Of a stretch of 64,000 nucleotides of DNA, positions 7,236 to 16,183 are shown piece by piece. The notes under the pieces are model-generated. The model did no database searches. It was not told the origin of the DNA and saw only the letters and a list, made by a program, of their open reading frames with translations. Numbering within the stretch: position 1 is the stretch's first letter; every line of letters starts with the position of its first letter. Position numbers and translations under genes: made by a program. The stretch lies in assembly GCF_009859475.1 (NCBI RefSeq), contig NZ_CP044549.1:2170001-2234000 (forward strand), given 5' to 3'. Origin of the DNA: Hydrogenophaga sp. BPS33 (lineage in GTDB: Bacteria > Pseudomonadota > Gammaproteobacteria > Burkholderiales > Burkholderiaceae_C).

Positions 7236-8240
7236 GTGACCTTACGAAACCCGACGCCCGCCGGCAATGACGAAAAGTCCGCGCTTCCTGCCATCGACGT
7301 GGTGCTGGTCGCTTTCGATGGTGCCGAAGCGATCGACGTCGCCGGGCCGGCCAGCGTGTTCACCAAGGCGGAGCAGCTCCGGCCCGGCACGTACCGCCTG
7401 CACACTGCGTCGCCCATGGGCGGCACGGTGTTGACGAACGCGGGGCTCAGCCTGGCCGGCTTCTGCCGCCTGGATGCGCTGCCGAGCCGGATCGACACGG
7501 TCATCGTGGCGGGGGGCGAAGAAGAGGGCGTGCGGGCCGCCATCGTCGAACACGGGGTGAGCGTCTGGTTGTCGAAAGTGGCCCCGGGCGTGCGGCGCGT
7601 GGCCAGCGTGTGCAGCGGCGCCTTTGCGCTCGCGGCGTCAGGCTTGCTTGACGGCCGCCGGGCGACCACGCACTGGCGTGCCTGCGACCAGTTGCAGGCC
7701 ATGCGCCCTCGGGTGCAGGTGGAGCGCGGTCTGGTCTATGTGCGCGATGGCCCGGTGTGGACGTCGGCGGGCGTCACGACCGGCATCGAGTTGGCGCTGG
7801 CCCTGGTGGAAGACGACATCGGGCGCGACGTGGCGATGGACATCGCGCGCACGCTGGCCTTGCCGCTGCTGCGTGCCGGCGATCAGGCGCAGCTCAGCGA
7901 CACCTTGCAGGCGCAGTCGGTGGCGCGGCATCGGCTGCGCGATCTGATGGCGTGGATCGGCCTCCATCCGGGGGAGTCTCTCTCGGTGGGCGCGCTGGCC
8001 GAGCGGGCGCACATGAGCGAACGGCAGTTCGCACGTGCGTTCGCGGCCGAGGCGGGCACTACGCCCGCACGCTTCGTCGAGCAGGCGCGCGTGGCCACCG
8101 CGGCGCGTCTTTTGCGGGAAACGCAGTGGACCCAGGAAAAGATCGCGAGCCACAGCGGCTTTCGCTCGCTCGATGCGTTTGCGCGCGCGTTCCGGCGTGA
8201 GCATGGCGTCACGCCGCGCATCTATCGCGAACGCGCTTGA
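7236..8240 (+). CDS. AraC-family regulator with N-terminal DJ-1/PfpI domain (GlxA/FtrA-like)
   Basis: 334-residue transcription factor. Residues about 20-200 are a DJ-1/PfpI-like sensor domain (IDVVLVAFDGAEAIDVAGPASVF; VASVCSGAFALAASGLLDGRRATTHW). About 230-330 is a double helix-turn-helix AraC domain (LSVGALAERAHMSERQFARAF; IASHSGFRSLDAFARAFRREHG). The GTG start is chosen because sequence upstream is the control region of the divergent lipoprotein. Its sensor domain resembles that of the lipoprotein next door, which suggests it regulates that gene. Confidence 0.88.
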   Translation: MTLRNPTPAGNDEKSALPAIDVVLVAFDGAEAIDVAGPASVFTKAEQLRPGTYRLHTASPMGGTVLTNAGLSLAGFCRLDALPSRIDTVIVAGGEEEGVRAAIVEHGVSVWLSKVAPGVRRVASVCSGAFALAASGLLDGRRATTHWRACDQLQAMRPRVQVERGLVYVRDGPVWTSAGVTTGIELALALVEDDIGRDVAMDIARTLALPLLRAGDQAQLSDTLQAQSVARHRLRDLMAWIGLHPGESLSVGALAERAHMSERQFARAFAAEAGTTPARFVEQARVATAARLLRETQWTQEKIASHSGFRSLDAFARAFRREHGVTPRIYRERA

Positions 8241-8330
8241 CGTGCCTCCCGGCGCGCGTTCGGTACCCTTTGGTGGCAAAATTCCGGGCTGTCTGCATCC
8301 CGCTGTGACCAGCTTCATCAGAGGACAAGC

Positions 8331-8753
8331 ATGAGTGCCATCACACCGTGGGCTCCCCAGTTCCCCAATGACCAGAGCAGCAACTTCGACGCCGCTCTGG
8401 GCAGCGTTGGCGCTTACGGATCGAATCCCGCCGTTGCCGTAACGCCACCACCACAAGCGACGATCGATCTGGTGATTGCCATCAACACGCTGGAGGTCGG
8501 CCAGCAAGCCACGATCGAGCTCGACAAGCAGTTGGACGATCTGGCCCGCGAACTGCACACGTTGGAATCGTTGTTGATTTCACAAGGCCCCCAAATGACG
8601 GCCTCGGACTTTGACGTTGTCAAAGCCAAGTTGGCCGAAGTTGAAAGGCAAGTTGTGCAGGGCGATGCGCGGCGCGAGGCGATCTTCAGGCACATGCAGC
8701 TGAGCTTCAAAGGCATGTTCCAGATCCACAGCCTCGATCGCGTTGGGTTGTGA
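8331..8753 (+). CDS. Hypothetical protein, 140 residues
   Basis: I do not recognise a family. The N-terminal 45 residues look disordered (Pro, Asn, Ser, Ala-rich). Residues about 45-125 are strongly heptad-like and helical (LDKQLDDLARELHTLESLL; VKAKLAEVERQVVQGDARREAIF), consistent with a coiled coil. No signal peptide or membrane segment is visible. A GAGGA ribosome-binding site precedes the ATG. It stands alone between the AraC gene and convergent purM, with a structured inverted-repeat region after its stop. Confidence 0.6.
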   Translation: MSAITPWAPQFPNDQSSNFDAALGSVGAYGSNPAVAVTPPPQATIDLVIAINTLEVGQQATIELDKQLDDLARELHTLESLLISQGPQMTASDFDVVKAKLAEVERQVVQGDARREAIFRHMQLSFKGMFQIHSLDRVGL

Positions 8754-8830
8754 GATCGGCCGAACTCCCTTGCTCGCGGGTCTCGGAAGCCCGCAAGACG
8801 GCTCGCTGAGCCGCCTATCGAGAGCCGATC
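8754..8830. other. Multi-branched inverted-repeat region between convergent genes
   Basis: An outer 7-bp stem (GATCGGC at 8754-8760, GCCGATC at 8824-8830) encloses two hairpins: GCGGG / CCCGC (8776-8794) and CGGCTC / GAGCCG (8799-8813, loop GCT). It fills the gap between the stops of the hypothetical gene and purM almost exactly. A bidirectional transcript-end structure is the simplest reading. It lacks tRNA consensus features. Confidence 0.4.
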
Positions 8831-8831
8831 C

Positions 8832-9899
8832 TCAGGCCACGACCACGGCCGCGCCTTCTCCACGCGGCGCGATTTTCCCGATCTCGTACACCGTCTCGCC
8901 CAGCCCGCGCAGGGTGGCGGCACAGGCAGCGGCTTCTTCGGCGGCGATCACCACTACCATGCCGATGCCGTTGTTGAAGGTGCGGTTCATCTCGATGTCG
9001 TCGATGCCGGCGGTTTTCTGCAGCCAGGCGAACAGCTCGGTCTGCGGCCAGCTGCCCTTGACCAGGTGGGCGGCGGTGCCTTCGGGCAGCACGCGGGGGA
9101 TGTTCTCCAGCAGGCCGCCGCCGGTGATGTGGGCCAGCGCCTTGATGCCGCCGGGCGAGGCGGCATCTGCCGAATGCGGGTGCTGGGCCAGCGCGGCCAG
9201 CACGTTTTTCACGTACAGGCGCGTGGGCTTCATGATGGCCTGGCGGAACGGCTGGCCGTCCAGCGTGGCGGGGAGCTGGTCGCCGGCGCGCTCCAGGCAC
9301 TTGCGCACCAGCGAGAACCCGTTGGAATGCACGCCGTGCGAGGCCAGGCCCAGCACCACGTCGCCGGGTTTCACGTTCTGGCCCGTGAGGATCTTGGACT
9401 TTTCGACCGCGCCGACGCAAAAGCCCGCCAAGTCGTACTCGCCCGCCGGGTACATGCCCGGCATTTCAGCGGTTTCGCCGCCGATCAGCGCACAACCGCT
9501 GAGTTCGCAGCCCTGGGCAATGCCGCCCACCACGGCAGCGGCCGTGTCCACGTCGAGCTTGCCGCAGGCGAAATAGTCCAGGAAGAACAGCGGCTCGGCG
9601 CCTTGCACCAGCACGTCGTTCACGCTCATGCCCACCAGGTCGATGCCCACGGTGTCGTGCATGTTCCATTCGAAGGCCAGCTTGAGCTTGGTGCCCACGC
9701 CGTCGGTGCCCGAAACCAGAACCGGCTCCCGGTAGCGCTTGGGCACCTCGAACAGGGCGCCGAAGCCGCCGATGCCGGCCATGACACCCTCGCGCAGGGT
9801 TTTCTTGGCCAGCGGCTTGATGCGCTCGACCAGGGCGTCACCCGCGTCGATGTCAACGCCGGCGTCTTTGTACGAAAGGGGAGTGGAGGGGGTGGTCAT
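8832..9899 (-). CDS. purM: Phosphoribosylformylglycinamidine cyclo-ligase (AIR synthetase)
   Basis: ATP-dependent closure of FGAM to aminoimidazole ribonucleotide, step five of purine synthesis, in the cytoplasm. The 355-residue length is typical. The protein begins [30 protein letters not shown], and has the [10 protein letters not shown] block, the ATP-site [14 protein letters not shown], the [24 protein letters not shown] segment, [11 protein letters not shown] and a C-terminal [16 protein letters not shown]. The start is set at this ATG rather than 21 bases upstream because it matches the family N-terminus. It is divergent from hda. Confidence 0.97.
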   Translation of the reverse strand: MTTPSTPLSYKDAGVDIDAGDALVERIKPLAKKTLREGVMAGIGGFGALFEVPKRYREPVLVSGTDGVGTKLKLAFEWNMHDTVGIDLVGMSVNDVLVQGAEPLFFLDYFACGKLDVDTAAAVVGGIAQGCELSGCALIGGETAEMPGMYPAGEYDLAGFCVGAVEKSKILTGQNVKPGDVVLGLASHGVHSNGFSLVRKCLERAGDQLPATLDGQPFRQAIMKPTRLYVKNVLAALAQHPHSADAASPGGIKALAHITGGGLLENIPRVLPEGTAAHLVKGSWPQTELFAWLQKTAGIDDIEMNRTFNNGIGMVVVIAAEEAAACAATLRGLGETVYEIGKIAPRGEGAAVVVA

Positions 9900-9986
9900 G
9901 TGAGGGCGGCCCCGTCGCAAGGCGGGGCGGTCGATAGGCGAGATGCTGGGAGGGTGATGCTTTCGGGTACGGGGGAGGCGGCCCGA

Positions 9987-9992
9987 TAGAAT
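9987..9992 (+). promoter_or_regulatory. Likely -10 box of the hda operon
   Basis: TAGAAT fits a sigma-70 -10 hexamer in the purM/hda gap. A short AAGGG-TTCG-CCCTT hairpin (10007-10020) follows in the predicted leader. No convincing -35 box is visible. Confidence 0.35.
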
Positions 9993-10133
9993 TTGGCCCA
10001 GATTTTAAGGGTTCGCCCTTGCGGACCCCGTTCACCTGCCCAGCCCTGCCCACATGCCCCAGACATTCCACCAGATCCGCCCTGCGCCACGGGCCGCGGT
10101 CACGGCATCGCGATGAGCACCGGCTCGCCTCCC

Positions 10134-10820
10134 ATGAAACAACTGGCGCTGGACATCGGTTTCGCGCCGGTGCCCACCCTGTCCAATTTCATCGCCGCTG
10201 GCAACGAGGCGGCGATCGAGCACGTGAGCCTGTGGGCCCACAACCCGTTGCGCTCGCCCGTGCCCACCTTCATCTGGGGCGGCAGCGGCAGCGGCAAGAC
10301 CCATCTGCTGCGCGCCGTGCGCGAGGCCCTGCGCGAGCACGGCGGCCGCGTGGGTTGGCTCGACGCGACCACCATGGACCCGCCGGAGTTCGACGAGCAG
10401 TGGGACATCGTGTTGCTCGACGATTGCCAGCTCTACACCGCGACCCAGCAAGCTGCGGCCTTCAACTGGTTCGTCAACGCGCAAAACCCGGCCCACGGCC
10501 CCGCCCGCTGGGTGCTGGCGGCGGCCGACTGCCCGCCGTCGGACCTGCGCCTGCGCGAGGACCTGCGCACCCGCCTGGGCTGGGGCCATGTGTTCCAGCT
10601 CCAGGCCTTGAGCGAGACCGAGCGCCGCGCCGTGCTGCGCCGCGCCGCCGACGAGCGCGGCGTGTTCCTGAGCGACGAGGTCATGGACTTCATGTTGCGC
10701 CGCTTCTCGCGCGACCTCTCCAGCCTCATGCTGCTGCTCGACCAGCTCGACGCCTACGCCCTGCGCACGCAGCGCGCCATCACCATCCCGCTGATCAAAT
10801 CGATGCTGGAAAACGAATGA
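10134..10820 (+). CDS. hda: DnaA regulatory inactivator Hda
   Basis: AAA+ DnaA-homologous protein that, with the loaded sliding clamp, stimulates ATP hydrolysis by DnaA and so prevents re-initiation. The 228-residue product starts MKQLALDIG, which resembles the clamp-binding N-terminus of Hda. Walker A is GGSGSGKTH and Walker B is WDIVLLDDCQ. The arginine-finger region is LREDLRTRLGWGHVFQL and sensor 2 is FMLRRFSRDLSSLMLLLDQLD. There is no DnaA domain IV, which separates it from DnaA. An ATG 21 bases upstream is possible. It heads the run hda-HAD-pcnB-folK. Confidence 0.93.
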   Translation: MKQLALDIGFAPVPTLSNFIAAGNEAAIEHVSLWAHNPLRSPVPTFIWGGSGSGKTHLLRAVREALREHGGRVGWLDATTMDPPEFDEQWDIVLLDDCQLYTATQQAAAFNWFVNAQNPAHGPARWVLAAADCPPSDLRLREDLRTRLGWGHVFQLQALSETERRAVLRRAADERGVFLSDEVMDFMLRRFSRDLSSLMLLLDQLDAYALRTQRAITIPLIKSMLENE

Positions 10821-10830
10821 CGGACACCGC

Positions 10831-11499
10831 ATGAAACTGGCCCTGTTCGACCTGGACCACACCTTGATCCCGCTCGATTCCGACCACGCCTGGGGCGAAT
10901 TCACCGTAAAGCTGGGCTGGCGCGACGCCCAGGTGTTCGCCCAGGCCAACGACGGTTTTTATGCCGACTACAAGGCCGGCACGCTCGACATCCACCGCTA
11001 TGTGCGCTTTGCCATCGAGGCGGTGCGCGAGCACGGGGTGCTGGCGGCCAACAAGGCGCATGAACGCTTCATGGAGGAAGTCATCACGCCCGCCATCGGC
11101 GAGCCTGCCCGCGCGCTGCTGCGCCGCCACCAGAGCGCCGGGGACACGGTGGTGATCGTCACCGCCACCAACGAATTCGTCACCCGGCCCATCGCACGTG
11201 CCTTCGGTGTGGACCACCTGATCGCGATCGAGCTCGAGCGCGATGCGCGCGGCGAGCCGACCGGCGCCATCCACGGCACGCCGTCGTTCCGCGAGGGCAA
11301 GATCGCCCGTGTGGAACAATGGCTGGCTGCACGCGGGCTGGACTGGTCGCGCGTGACGCACAGCACCTTCTACAGCGACTCCATCAACGACCTGTCCCTG
11401 CTGGAACGCGTGCACGAGCCCGTGGCCACCAACCCGGATGCCCGGCTCAGCGCCATTGCCCTTGAACGGGGTTGGCGCACATTGAACCTATTCGAATGA
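10831..11499 (+). CDS. HAD-superfamily phosphatase, subfamily IB (SerB/CicA-like)
   Basis: 222-residue haloacid-dehalogenase-type hydrolase. Motif I is LFDLDHTL with the nucleophile and acid-base aspartates, motif II is VIVTATNEF and the motif IV region is FYSDSINDLSLLE. A helical cap lies between motifs I and II. Related betaproteobacterial proteins are annotated as phosphoserine phosphatase-like or histidinol-phosphatase; the substrate cannot be decided here. It starts 10 bases after hda and overlaps pcnB by ATGA, so it is translationally coupled. Confidence 0.9.
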   Translation: MKLALFDLDHTLIPLDSDHAWGEFTVKLGWRDAQVFAQANDGFYADYKAGTLDIHRYVRFAIEAVREHGVLAANKAHERFMEEVITPAIGEPARALLRRHQSAGDTVVIVTATNEFVTRPIARAFGVDHLIAIELERDARGEPTGAIHGTPSFREGKIARVEQWLAARGLDWSRVTHSTFYSDSINDLSLLERVHEPVATNPDARLSAIALERGWRTLNLFE

Positions 11500-13148
11500 T
11501 CAAAAAATTCATCGATCGGCTGCTGGGCAAACCCAGCGCCACCTCCAGCCGCCGCGCCAACCCATTCGGCAAGCGCGAAGACGTGCCGGTGAGCGTGCAC
11601 GGCATCGACCGCAGCCTGGTCGACCAGCGCGCGCTGGACGTGGTGCACACGCTCAAACAGGCCGGCTTCGAAGCCTACCTGGTGGGCGGCGCGGTGCGCG
11701 ACCTGCTGCTGGGCCTGCGCCCCAAGGACTTCGACGTGGCCACCAGCGCCACGCCCGAACAGGTCAAGGGCCTGTTCCGCCGGGCTTTCATCATCGGCCG
11801 GCGCTTTCGCATCGTGCACGTGGTCTATGGCCGTGGGCGCGAGCACGAGGTGATCGAGGTCTCCACCTTCCGCGCCTACCTCGACAACGCCGCTGCCGAG
11901 CAGGTGGGGGGCAACGAGCGCACCAGCAAGGGGGCGTTGGCGAACATGACGCACGCCGTGGACGCCAGCGGGCGCGTGCTGCGCGACAACGTATGGGGTC
12001 CGATCGAACAGGACGCCGCGCGGCGCGACTTCAGCATCAACGCGATGTACTACGACCCGGAAACGCAAACCGTGGTCGACTTCCACCACGGCATCCGCGA
12101 CGCCAAGAAGCGCACGCTGCGCATGATCGGCGACCCCGCCACGCGCTACCGCGAAGACCCGGTGCGCATCATCCGCGCCGTGCGCTTCGCCGCCAAGCTC
12201 AGCGGGCTGGGCTTCAGCTTCGATGCCAAGACGCTGGCGCCGTTGGCCTCTTCAAAGTCGCTGCTCAACGACGTGCCGCAAAGCCGCCTGTTCGACGAAA
12301 TGCTCAAGCTGCTGCAGACCGGCCATGCGCTGGCCAGCATCGAACAGCTCAAGGCCATGGGTCTGAATACGGGCATCTACCCGCTGCTCGACGTGGTGGT
12401 GCAGCGCGCCGACGACGAGTTCGTGAAGCTCGCGCTGCAGGACACCGACCGCCGCGTGGGCGAAAGCAAGCCCGTGGCACCCAGCTTTCTGCTGGCCTGC
12501 GTGCTCTGGGCCGACGTGCGCAAGGGCTGGCAGCAGCGCCTCACGCCGCGCCCCGGCCAGCGCCCGCCCGCGCCGTTTCCCGCGCTGCAAGAAGCCGTGG
12601 ACGATGCGTTCGACGCGCGCATCGGCGACGTGTCGGGCCGTGGCAAGCTGGGCTCGGACATGCGCGAGATCTGGCTGATGCAGCCGCGCTTTGACAAGCG
12701 CGTGGGTACCTCGCCCTTCAGCCTGGCTGACCAGGCGCGTTTTCGTGCCGGGTTCGATTTCCTGCGCCTGCGCGCCCAGGTGGGCGAGGTGGACGAGGAA
12801 CTGGCGCACTGGTGGGAAACCTTCAGCACCGCCAGCGACGCCATGCGCGAAGACATGGTGGACGCACAGCGCCGCGAGAACCTTGCCAAGCCGGGTGCGA
12901 GCAAGGCGCGGCGCGTGAAGCGCACGGATGCGGATCACCCGGCGAGCGCCGAGGCCGCTGCCGCGAGCGCGCCGGTCGGGGAAGAGGTGGACCCGCGTTT
13001 CCGCGCGGTCGACGGGGAGGGCGGCGGCGAACCCGCTGCAGGTGAAGAGGGCTCGGACGCTCCCGCCAAGAAGCGCCGCCGTCGCCGCCGCAAGCCCAAC
13101 GATGGCAGCCGCGCCGAGTCGGGTAGTGGCGAGGCGGGCGGCGAATAA
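11496..13148 (+). CDS. pcnB: Poly(A) polymerase I
   Basis: Adds 3' poly(A) tails to RNA and promotes its decay. The 550-residue enzyme belongs to the class II nucleotidyltransferases. It has [22 protein letters not shown] with the catalytic Asp pair, the PAP-type [12 protein letters not shown] segment, [13 protein letters not shown], and the [22 protein letters not shown]-binding region. The C-terminal 100 residues are low-complexity and end in an Arg/Lys run, likely an RNA-binding tail. The start overlaps the HAD stop as ATGA, so I reject a slightly longer frame. The PAP signature separates it from tRNA CCA-transferase. Confidence 0.94.
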   Translation: MIKKFIDRLLGKPSATSSRRANPFGKREDVPVSVHGIDRSLVDQRALDVVHTLKQAGFEAYLVGGAVRDLLLGLRPKDFDVATSATPEQVKGLFRRAFIIGRRFRIVHVVYGRGREHEVIEVSTFRAYLDNAAAEQVGGNERTSKGALANMTHAVDASGRVLRDNVWGPIEQDAARRDFSINAMYYDPETQTVVDFHHGIRDAKKRTLRMIGDPATRYREDPVRIIRAVRFAAKLSGLGFSFDAKTLAPLASSKSLLNDVPQSRLFDEMLKLLQTGHALASIEQLKAMGLNTGIYPLLDVVVQRADDEFVKLALQDTDRRVGESKPVAPSFLLACVLWADVRKGWQQRLTPRPGQRPPAPFPALQEAVDDAFDARIGDVSGRGKLGSDMREIWLMQPRFDKRVGTSPFSLADQARFRAGFDFLRLRAQVGEVDEELAHWWETFSTASDAMREDMVDAQRRENLAKPGASKARRVKRTDADHPASAEAAAASAPVGEEVDPRFRAVDGEGGGEPAAGEEGSDAPAKKRRRRRRKPNDGSRAESGSGEAGGE

Positions 13149-13171
13149 CCGCCAGGCACAGAGCGGCCGTG

Positions 13172-13660
13172 ATGTCCGCACCGCGTGCCGACGTCGCCGC
13201 CTTTGTGGCGCTGGGCGCCAACCTCGGCGATGCCGCCCAGACGCTGCGCGATGCGCTCAAGGCATTGGATGCCGTGGCGGGCGTGCGCGTGGTGCGGGCC
13301 TCCAGCCTGTACTGCACCGCACCGATCGACTCCAGCGGCCCCGACTACCTCAACGCCGTCGCCGAAATCGCCACGGCGCTCACCGCGCCCGCCTTGCTCG
13401 ACGCGCTGCAGGCCATTGAGCACGCGGCAGGGCGCGAGCGGCCATATCGGAACGCGCCGCGCACGCTGGATCTCGATCTGCTGTGTTATGGCGAGGCACG
13501 CATCGACTCCGCCCGTTTGACGGTGCCCCATCCGCGCATGCACCAAAGAGCCTTCGTCCTCGTGCCATTGGCGGAGATCGCTCCCTCTCGCGTGAGCGCG
13601 GACGCGCTGGCCAGCGTCGCAGACCAAGCCATCGAGAAGCTGGGCACTTTTTTGCGTTGA
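13172..13660 (+). CDS. folK: 2-amino-4-hydroxy-6-hydroxymethyldihydropteridine pyrophosphokinase
   Basis: HPPK transfers pyrophosphate from ATP to 6-hydroxymethyl-7,8-dihydropterin in folate synthesis. The 162-residue protein has [11 protein letters not shown] at the N-terminus, [20 protein letters not shown] and the signature [21 protein letters not shown] with the metal-binding Asp pair, then [20 protein letters not shown]. The ATG is immediately preceded by an in-frame GTG that could also be used. Last gene of the hda-pcnB run; it is convergent with pdxH. Confidence 0.95.
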   Translation: MSAPRADVAAFVALGANLGDAAQTLRDALKALDAVAGVRVVRASSLYCTAPIDSSGPDYLNAVAEIATALTAPALLDALQAIEHAAGRERPYRNAPRTLDLDLLCYGEARIDSARLTVPHPRMHQRAFVLVPLAEIAPSRVSADALASVADQAIEKLGTFLR

Positions 13661-13684
13661 GCACGGCAGCGCGCTCAACGCCCC

Positions 13685-14320
13685 TCAGGGCGCCAGCCGT
13701 TCGCGCCGCCACGCACCATCGGCCTGCGCGGTGTAGCGCAGCCGGTCGTGCAGACGGCTCTTGCGGCCTTGCCAGAACTGCCAGTTGTCCGGCTTCAATC
13801 GATAGCCGCCCCAATGCGGCGGGCGCGGGGGCTTGAGCAGGAATTGCGCGCCGTATTTCGCGGCGTTGGCGACCAGCACCGCACGGCTCTCGATCACCTC
13901 GCTCTGCGGGCTGGCCCACGCGCCGATGCGGCTGTCCAGCGGCCGGCTCTGGAAGTAGGCGTCGCTCTCCTCGTCGCTCACCTTTTCCACCGTGCCTTCG
14001 ATGCGCACCACGCGTTCGAGCTCGACCCAGTGGAACTGCAGAGCGGCGAACGGGTTGCCCGCCAGTTCGCGGCCCTTGCGGCTGCCATAGTTGGTGTACC
14101 AGACGATGCCGCGCGCGTCGTAGCCCTTGATCAGCACGATGCGCGTGCTCGGGCGCAGGTCGGAGCCCACGGTGGCCAGCGTCATGGCATTGGGCTCGGG
14201 CACCTCGCCCCGGATGGCTTCGTTGAGCCATTGGTCGAATTGCTTCAACGGGTCGGCGTGCGAGGCCGATTCGCTCAGCTCGGCTTTTTCGTAGCTCTTG
14301 CGCAGGTCAGCGATGTTCAT
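13685..14320 (-). CDS. pdxH: Pyridoxamine 5'-phosphate oxidase
   Basis: FMN-dependent oxidase that makes pyridoxal 5'-phosphate from PNP or PMP. 211 residues, normal length. Motifs: [18 protein letters not shown] start, [42 protein letters not shown] (FMN and substrate binding), [21 protein letters not shown], and the C-terminal [24 protein letters not shown]. The start overlaps the end of chaC by 14 bases, so the two are probably co-transcribed and coupled. Confidence 0.97.
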   Translation of the reverse strand: MNIADLRKSYEKAELSESASHADPLKQFDQWLNEAIRGEVPEPNAMTLATVGSDLRPSTRIVLIKGYDARGIVWYTNYGSRKGRELAGNPFAALQFHWVELERVVRIEGTVEKVSDEESDAYFQSRPLDSRIGAWASPQSEVIESRAVLVANAAKYGAQFLLKPPRPPHWGGYRLKPDNWQFWQGRKSRLHDRLRYTAQADGAWRRERLAP

Positions 14321-14963
14321 GGGAATACGTGGGTAGGGTGGGTTCGTCGGCGAGGGTGAGCAGCTGCTGCAGCGCATGGTCGTGGATGCCGTGGTGCAAC
14401 AAGCCTTCGAAGGTCTGGCGTGCGTAGTCCAGCGTGGTGCCGTAGCGGCCGCAGGAGCGCGCGAAGATCTCGCGGTAGCGCTCCTCGCTCAGCGTGCCGG
14501 TGTAGCTCGGGCTGTGGCGCGAGAGCGTAAACGCCAGCGCGCGCACCGGTCCTTGCGGCGTCTCGCAATGCACCCACTTCGGATCGTAGACCGGGTTGGG
14601 CATCTCGCGCGCCCACAGCACGGGCATGAGGGCCTCCACCTGCTCGTGCGGGACCCGTAGCGCGAGACCGGCGCAACTGCCGCCGGGCATCAGCGCAAAC
14701 ACCAGGCCCGGGCATTCGTAGGTGCCCCGGTTGACGCGGCTCCACATCTTCAAGCAACGGTTGTAGCCGCGCACGCGCGCCGGCCGCTGCTCCACGGCGT
14801 CGAATTCGGGTCGCCAGACCAGCGAGGCGTAGGCGAACACCCAGAGGTCGGGCCGCGGTCCTTGTGCGCGCCACTGCGCCACGGTGTCGGCCAGCATTTG
14901 CGCGCCATTGCGCAGGGCAGGGTCGTGGCGCGCTCGCACGCTCGAAGTGTCACGGTGGGCCAT
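14307..14963 (-). CDS. ChaC-like gamma-glutamylcyclotransferase
   Basis: 218-residue protein of the ChaC family, which cleaves glutathione to 5-oxoproline and Cys-Gly. The substrate-binding loop appears as [14 protein letters not shown] (family: YGSLIW), followed by [18 protein letters not shown], and [16 protein letters not shown]. The [16 protein letters not shown] segment carries the family Glu. The loop Gly is replaced by Ala-Ser context, a mild deviation. It precedes pdxH with an overlap. Its start overlaps the -10 box of the divergent OmpA-like gene. Confidence 0.9.
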   Translation of the reverse strand: MAHRDTSSVRARHDPALRNGAQMLADTVAQWRAQGPRPDLWVFAYASLVWRPEFDAVEQRPARVRGYNRCLKMWSRVNRGTYECPGLVFALMPGGSCAGLALRVPHEQVEALMPVLWAREMPNPVYDPKWVHCETPQGPVRALAFTLSRHSPSYTGTLSEERYREIFARSCGRYGTTLDYARQTFEGLLHHGIHDHALQQLLTLADEPTLPTYSHEHR

Positions 14964-14964
14964 T

Positions 14965-14970
14965 TACAAT
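14965..14970 (+). promoter_or_regulatory. Likely -10 box of the OmpA-like gene
   Basis: TACAAT lies 45 bases before the OmpA-like start and abuts the start codon of divergent chaC, so the two transcripts probably influence each other. Confidence 0.4.
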
Positions 14971-15014
14971 CGTTGTCCAGTTCTCTTCCCATTATTCTTC
15001 ACGGAGTGTTTCCC

Positions 15015-15542
15015 ATGTCATCTCAGGACGATCAACCCGAATACCGCGTCGTGGCCCTGGTGCTGATCAGTTTGATCGTGCTGGTGGTGGGCGCCGTCCT
15101 GGGGTTCGGCATCCACAAGTCGCGCGGCGCCGCGCCCAGTGCCGCCGGCACGGCGGTCGTGGTGCCCGCTGCAACGCCTGCTGTTGCAGCGGCTGCAGCC
15201 CCGGTGGGCGATGATGCCAGCGTCGTGGTGGAAAACGGCGTGGTCAAGTTCTACTTTGCATCGGGCAAGGCCGACCTGGCTTCGGGCGCGCTGGACGCGC
15301 TGAGCGACGTGATCGCCGCCGGCAAGGCCGGCAAGAAGTTGGCCATTTCCGGCTTCCACGATGCCACCGGCAGCGCGGCCGCCAACGCCGAATTGGCCAA
15401 GCAGCGCGCCATCGCCGTGCGCGATGCGCTGGTGGGCGCGGGCGTGGCCGAAAGCGTGGTGGAGCTGAAGAAGCCCGAGCAAACGCTGGCCAGCGGCAAC
15501 AACGCCGAAGCGCGCCGTGTGGAAGTGGCCATCGCGCCCTGA
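15015..15542 (+). CDS. OmpA-domain membrane-anchored protein
   Basis: 175-residue protein with one N-terminal membrane helix (about 12-35), an Ala/Val/Pro-rich linker to about residue 75 and a C-terminal OmpA-like domain. That domain shows VVKFYFASGKADL, LDALSDVIAAGKAGKKLAISGFHDATGS and ELAKQRAIAVRDALV, so it probably binds peptidoglycan in the periplasm. There is no cleavable signal or lipobox. GGAG precedes the ATG. A strong terminator follows. A structural or cell-envelope role is inferred. Confidence 0.85.
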   Translation: MSSQDDQPEYRVVALVLISLIVLVVGAVLGFGIHKSRGAAPSAAGTAVVVPAATPAVAAAAAPVGDDASVVVENGVVKFYFASGKADLASGALDALSDVIAAGKAGKKLAISGFHDATGSAAANAELAKQRAIAVRDALVGAGVAESVVELKKPEQTLASGNNAEARRVEVAIAP

Positions 15543-15563
15543 GCGTTTTTTGCTTCGCCCATC

Positions 15564-15593
15564 AAAAATGCCTGGCTTGCCAGGCATTTTTTT
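15564..15593. terminator. Bidirectional intrinsic terminator
   Basis: The stem ATGCCTGGC / GCCAGGCAT with a 2-base loop is flanked by an A-run (15564-15568) and a T-run (15588-15593). It lies between the convergent OmpA-like gene and gloA and can serve both. Confidence 0.85.
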
Positions 15594-15616
15594 CGTCCGC
15601 GTTCGGCGCTGGAGGC

Positions 15617-16027
15617 TCAGCGCAGGCCTTGCCCAGCCTGGTGTTCCGCGCGCTGGATCAACTCAATCTTGTAGCCGTCCGGATCCGTCACGAACGCGAT
15701 GACGGTCGAGCCACCCTTGACGGGGCCGGCCTCGCGCGTCACGTTGCCGCCTGCGGCCTTGATCTTCTCGCAGGCCGCATAGGCATCGGGCACGCCCAGT
15801 GCGATGTGGCCGTAAGCGGTGCCGAGCTCGTAGCTTTCGGTACCCCAGTTGTAGGTGAGTTCGATCTCGGCCTGCGCCGGGTTGCCCTCGTAGCCCACGA
15901 AGGCCAGCGAGTACTTGTACTCGGGGTTCTCGGACGTGCGCAGCAATTGCATGCCCAGCACCTGGGTGTAGAAGTCAATGGAGCGCTGAAGGTTGCCCAC
16001 GCGCAGCATGGTGTGTAGAAGTCTCAT
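15617..16027 (-). CDS. gloA: Lactoylglutathione lyase (glyoxalase I)
   Basis: Converts the methylglyoxal-glutathione hemithioacetal to S-lactoylglutathione, a cytoplasmic detoxification step. The 136-residue sequence has all four metal ligands in context: [10 protein letters not shown] (His), [10 protein letters not shown] (Glu), AYGHIALGV (His) and GYKIELIQ (Glu). These match the Ni-type bacterial enzyme. The ATG is preferred to a GTG 15 bases upstream because [13 protein letters not shown] is the usual start. Confidence 0.95.
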   Translation of the reverse strand: MRLLHTMLRVGNLQRSIDFYTQVLGMQLLRTSENPEYKYSLAFVGYEGNPAQAEIELTYNWGTESYELGTAYGHIALGVPDAYAACEKIKAAGGNVTREAGPVKGGSTVIAFVTDPDGYKIELIQRAEHQAGQGLR

Positions 16028-16183
16028 GCGCACGATTGTCACCCTTGCACAAAGACCCAGCAGGCCAACTAGGGTTATCCCGCACCCTCATCAAGCGCAA
16101 GGCTGAAATGCCGTGAGCCGTGCTGCGCCGCCGCACCCGGCTCTCTACAGTTCCTTTCCAGAAAGGCGAAAGGACTGCTCCCC

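Noticed and set aside
8754..8830. Possible tRNA: 77 bases with a 7-bp closing stem and internal hairpins
   Set aside because: No GTTCRANNC T-loop, no D-arm GG pattern and no CCA-ready 3' end on either strand. The arms do not match tRNA spacing.
13685..14963. pdxH start upstream at 14377
   Set aside because: It would lengthen the overlap with chaC to 71 bases and add a non-family Cys/Ser/Pro-rich start. [10 protein letters not shown] is the conserved beginning.
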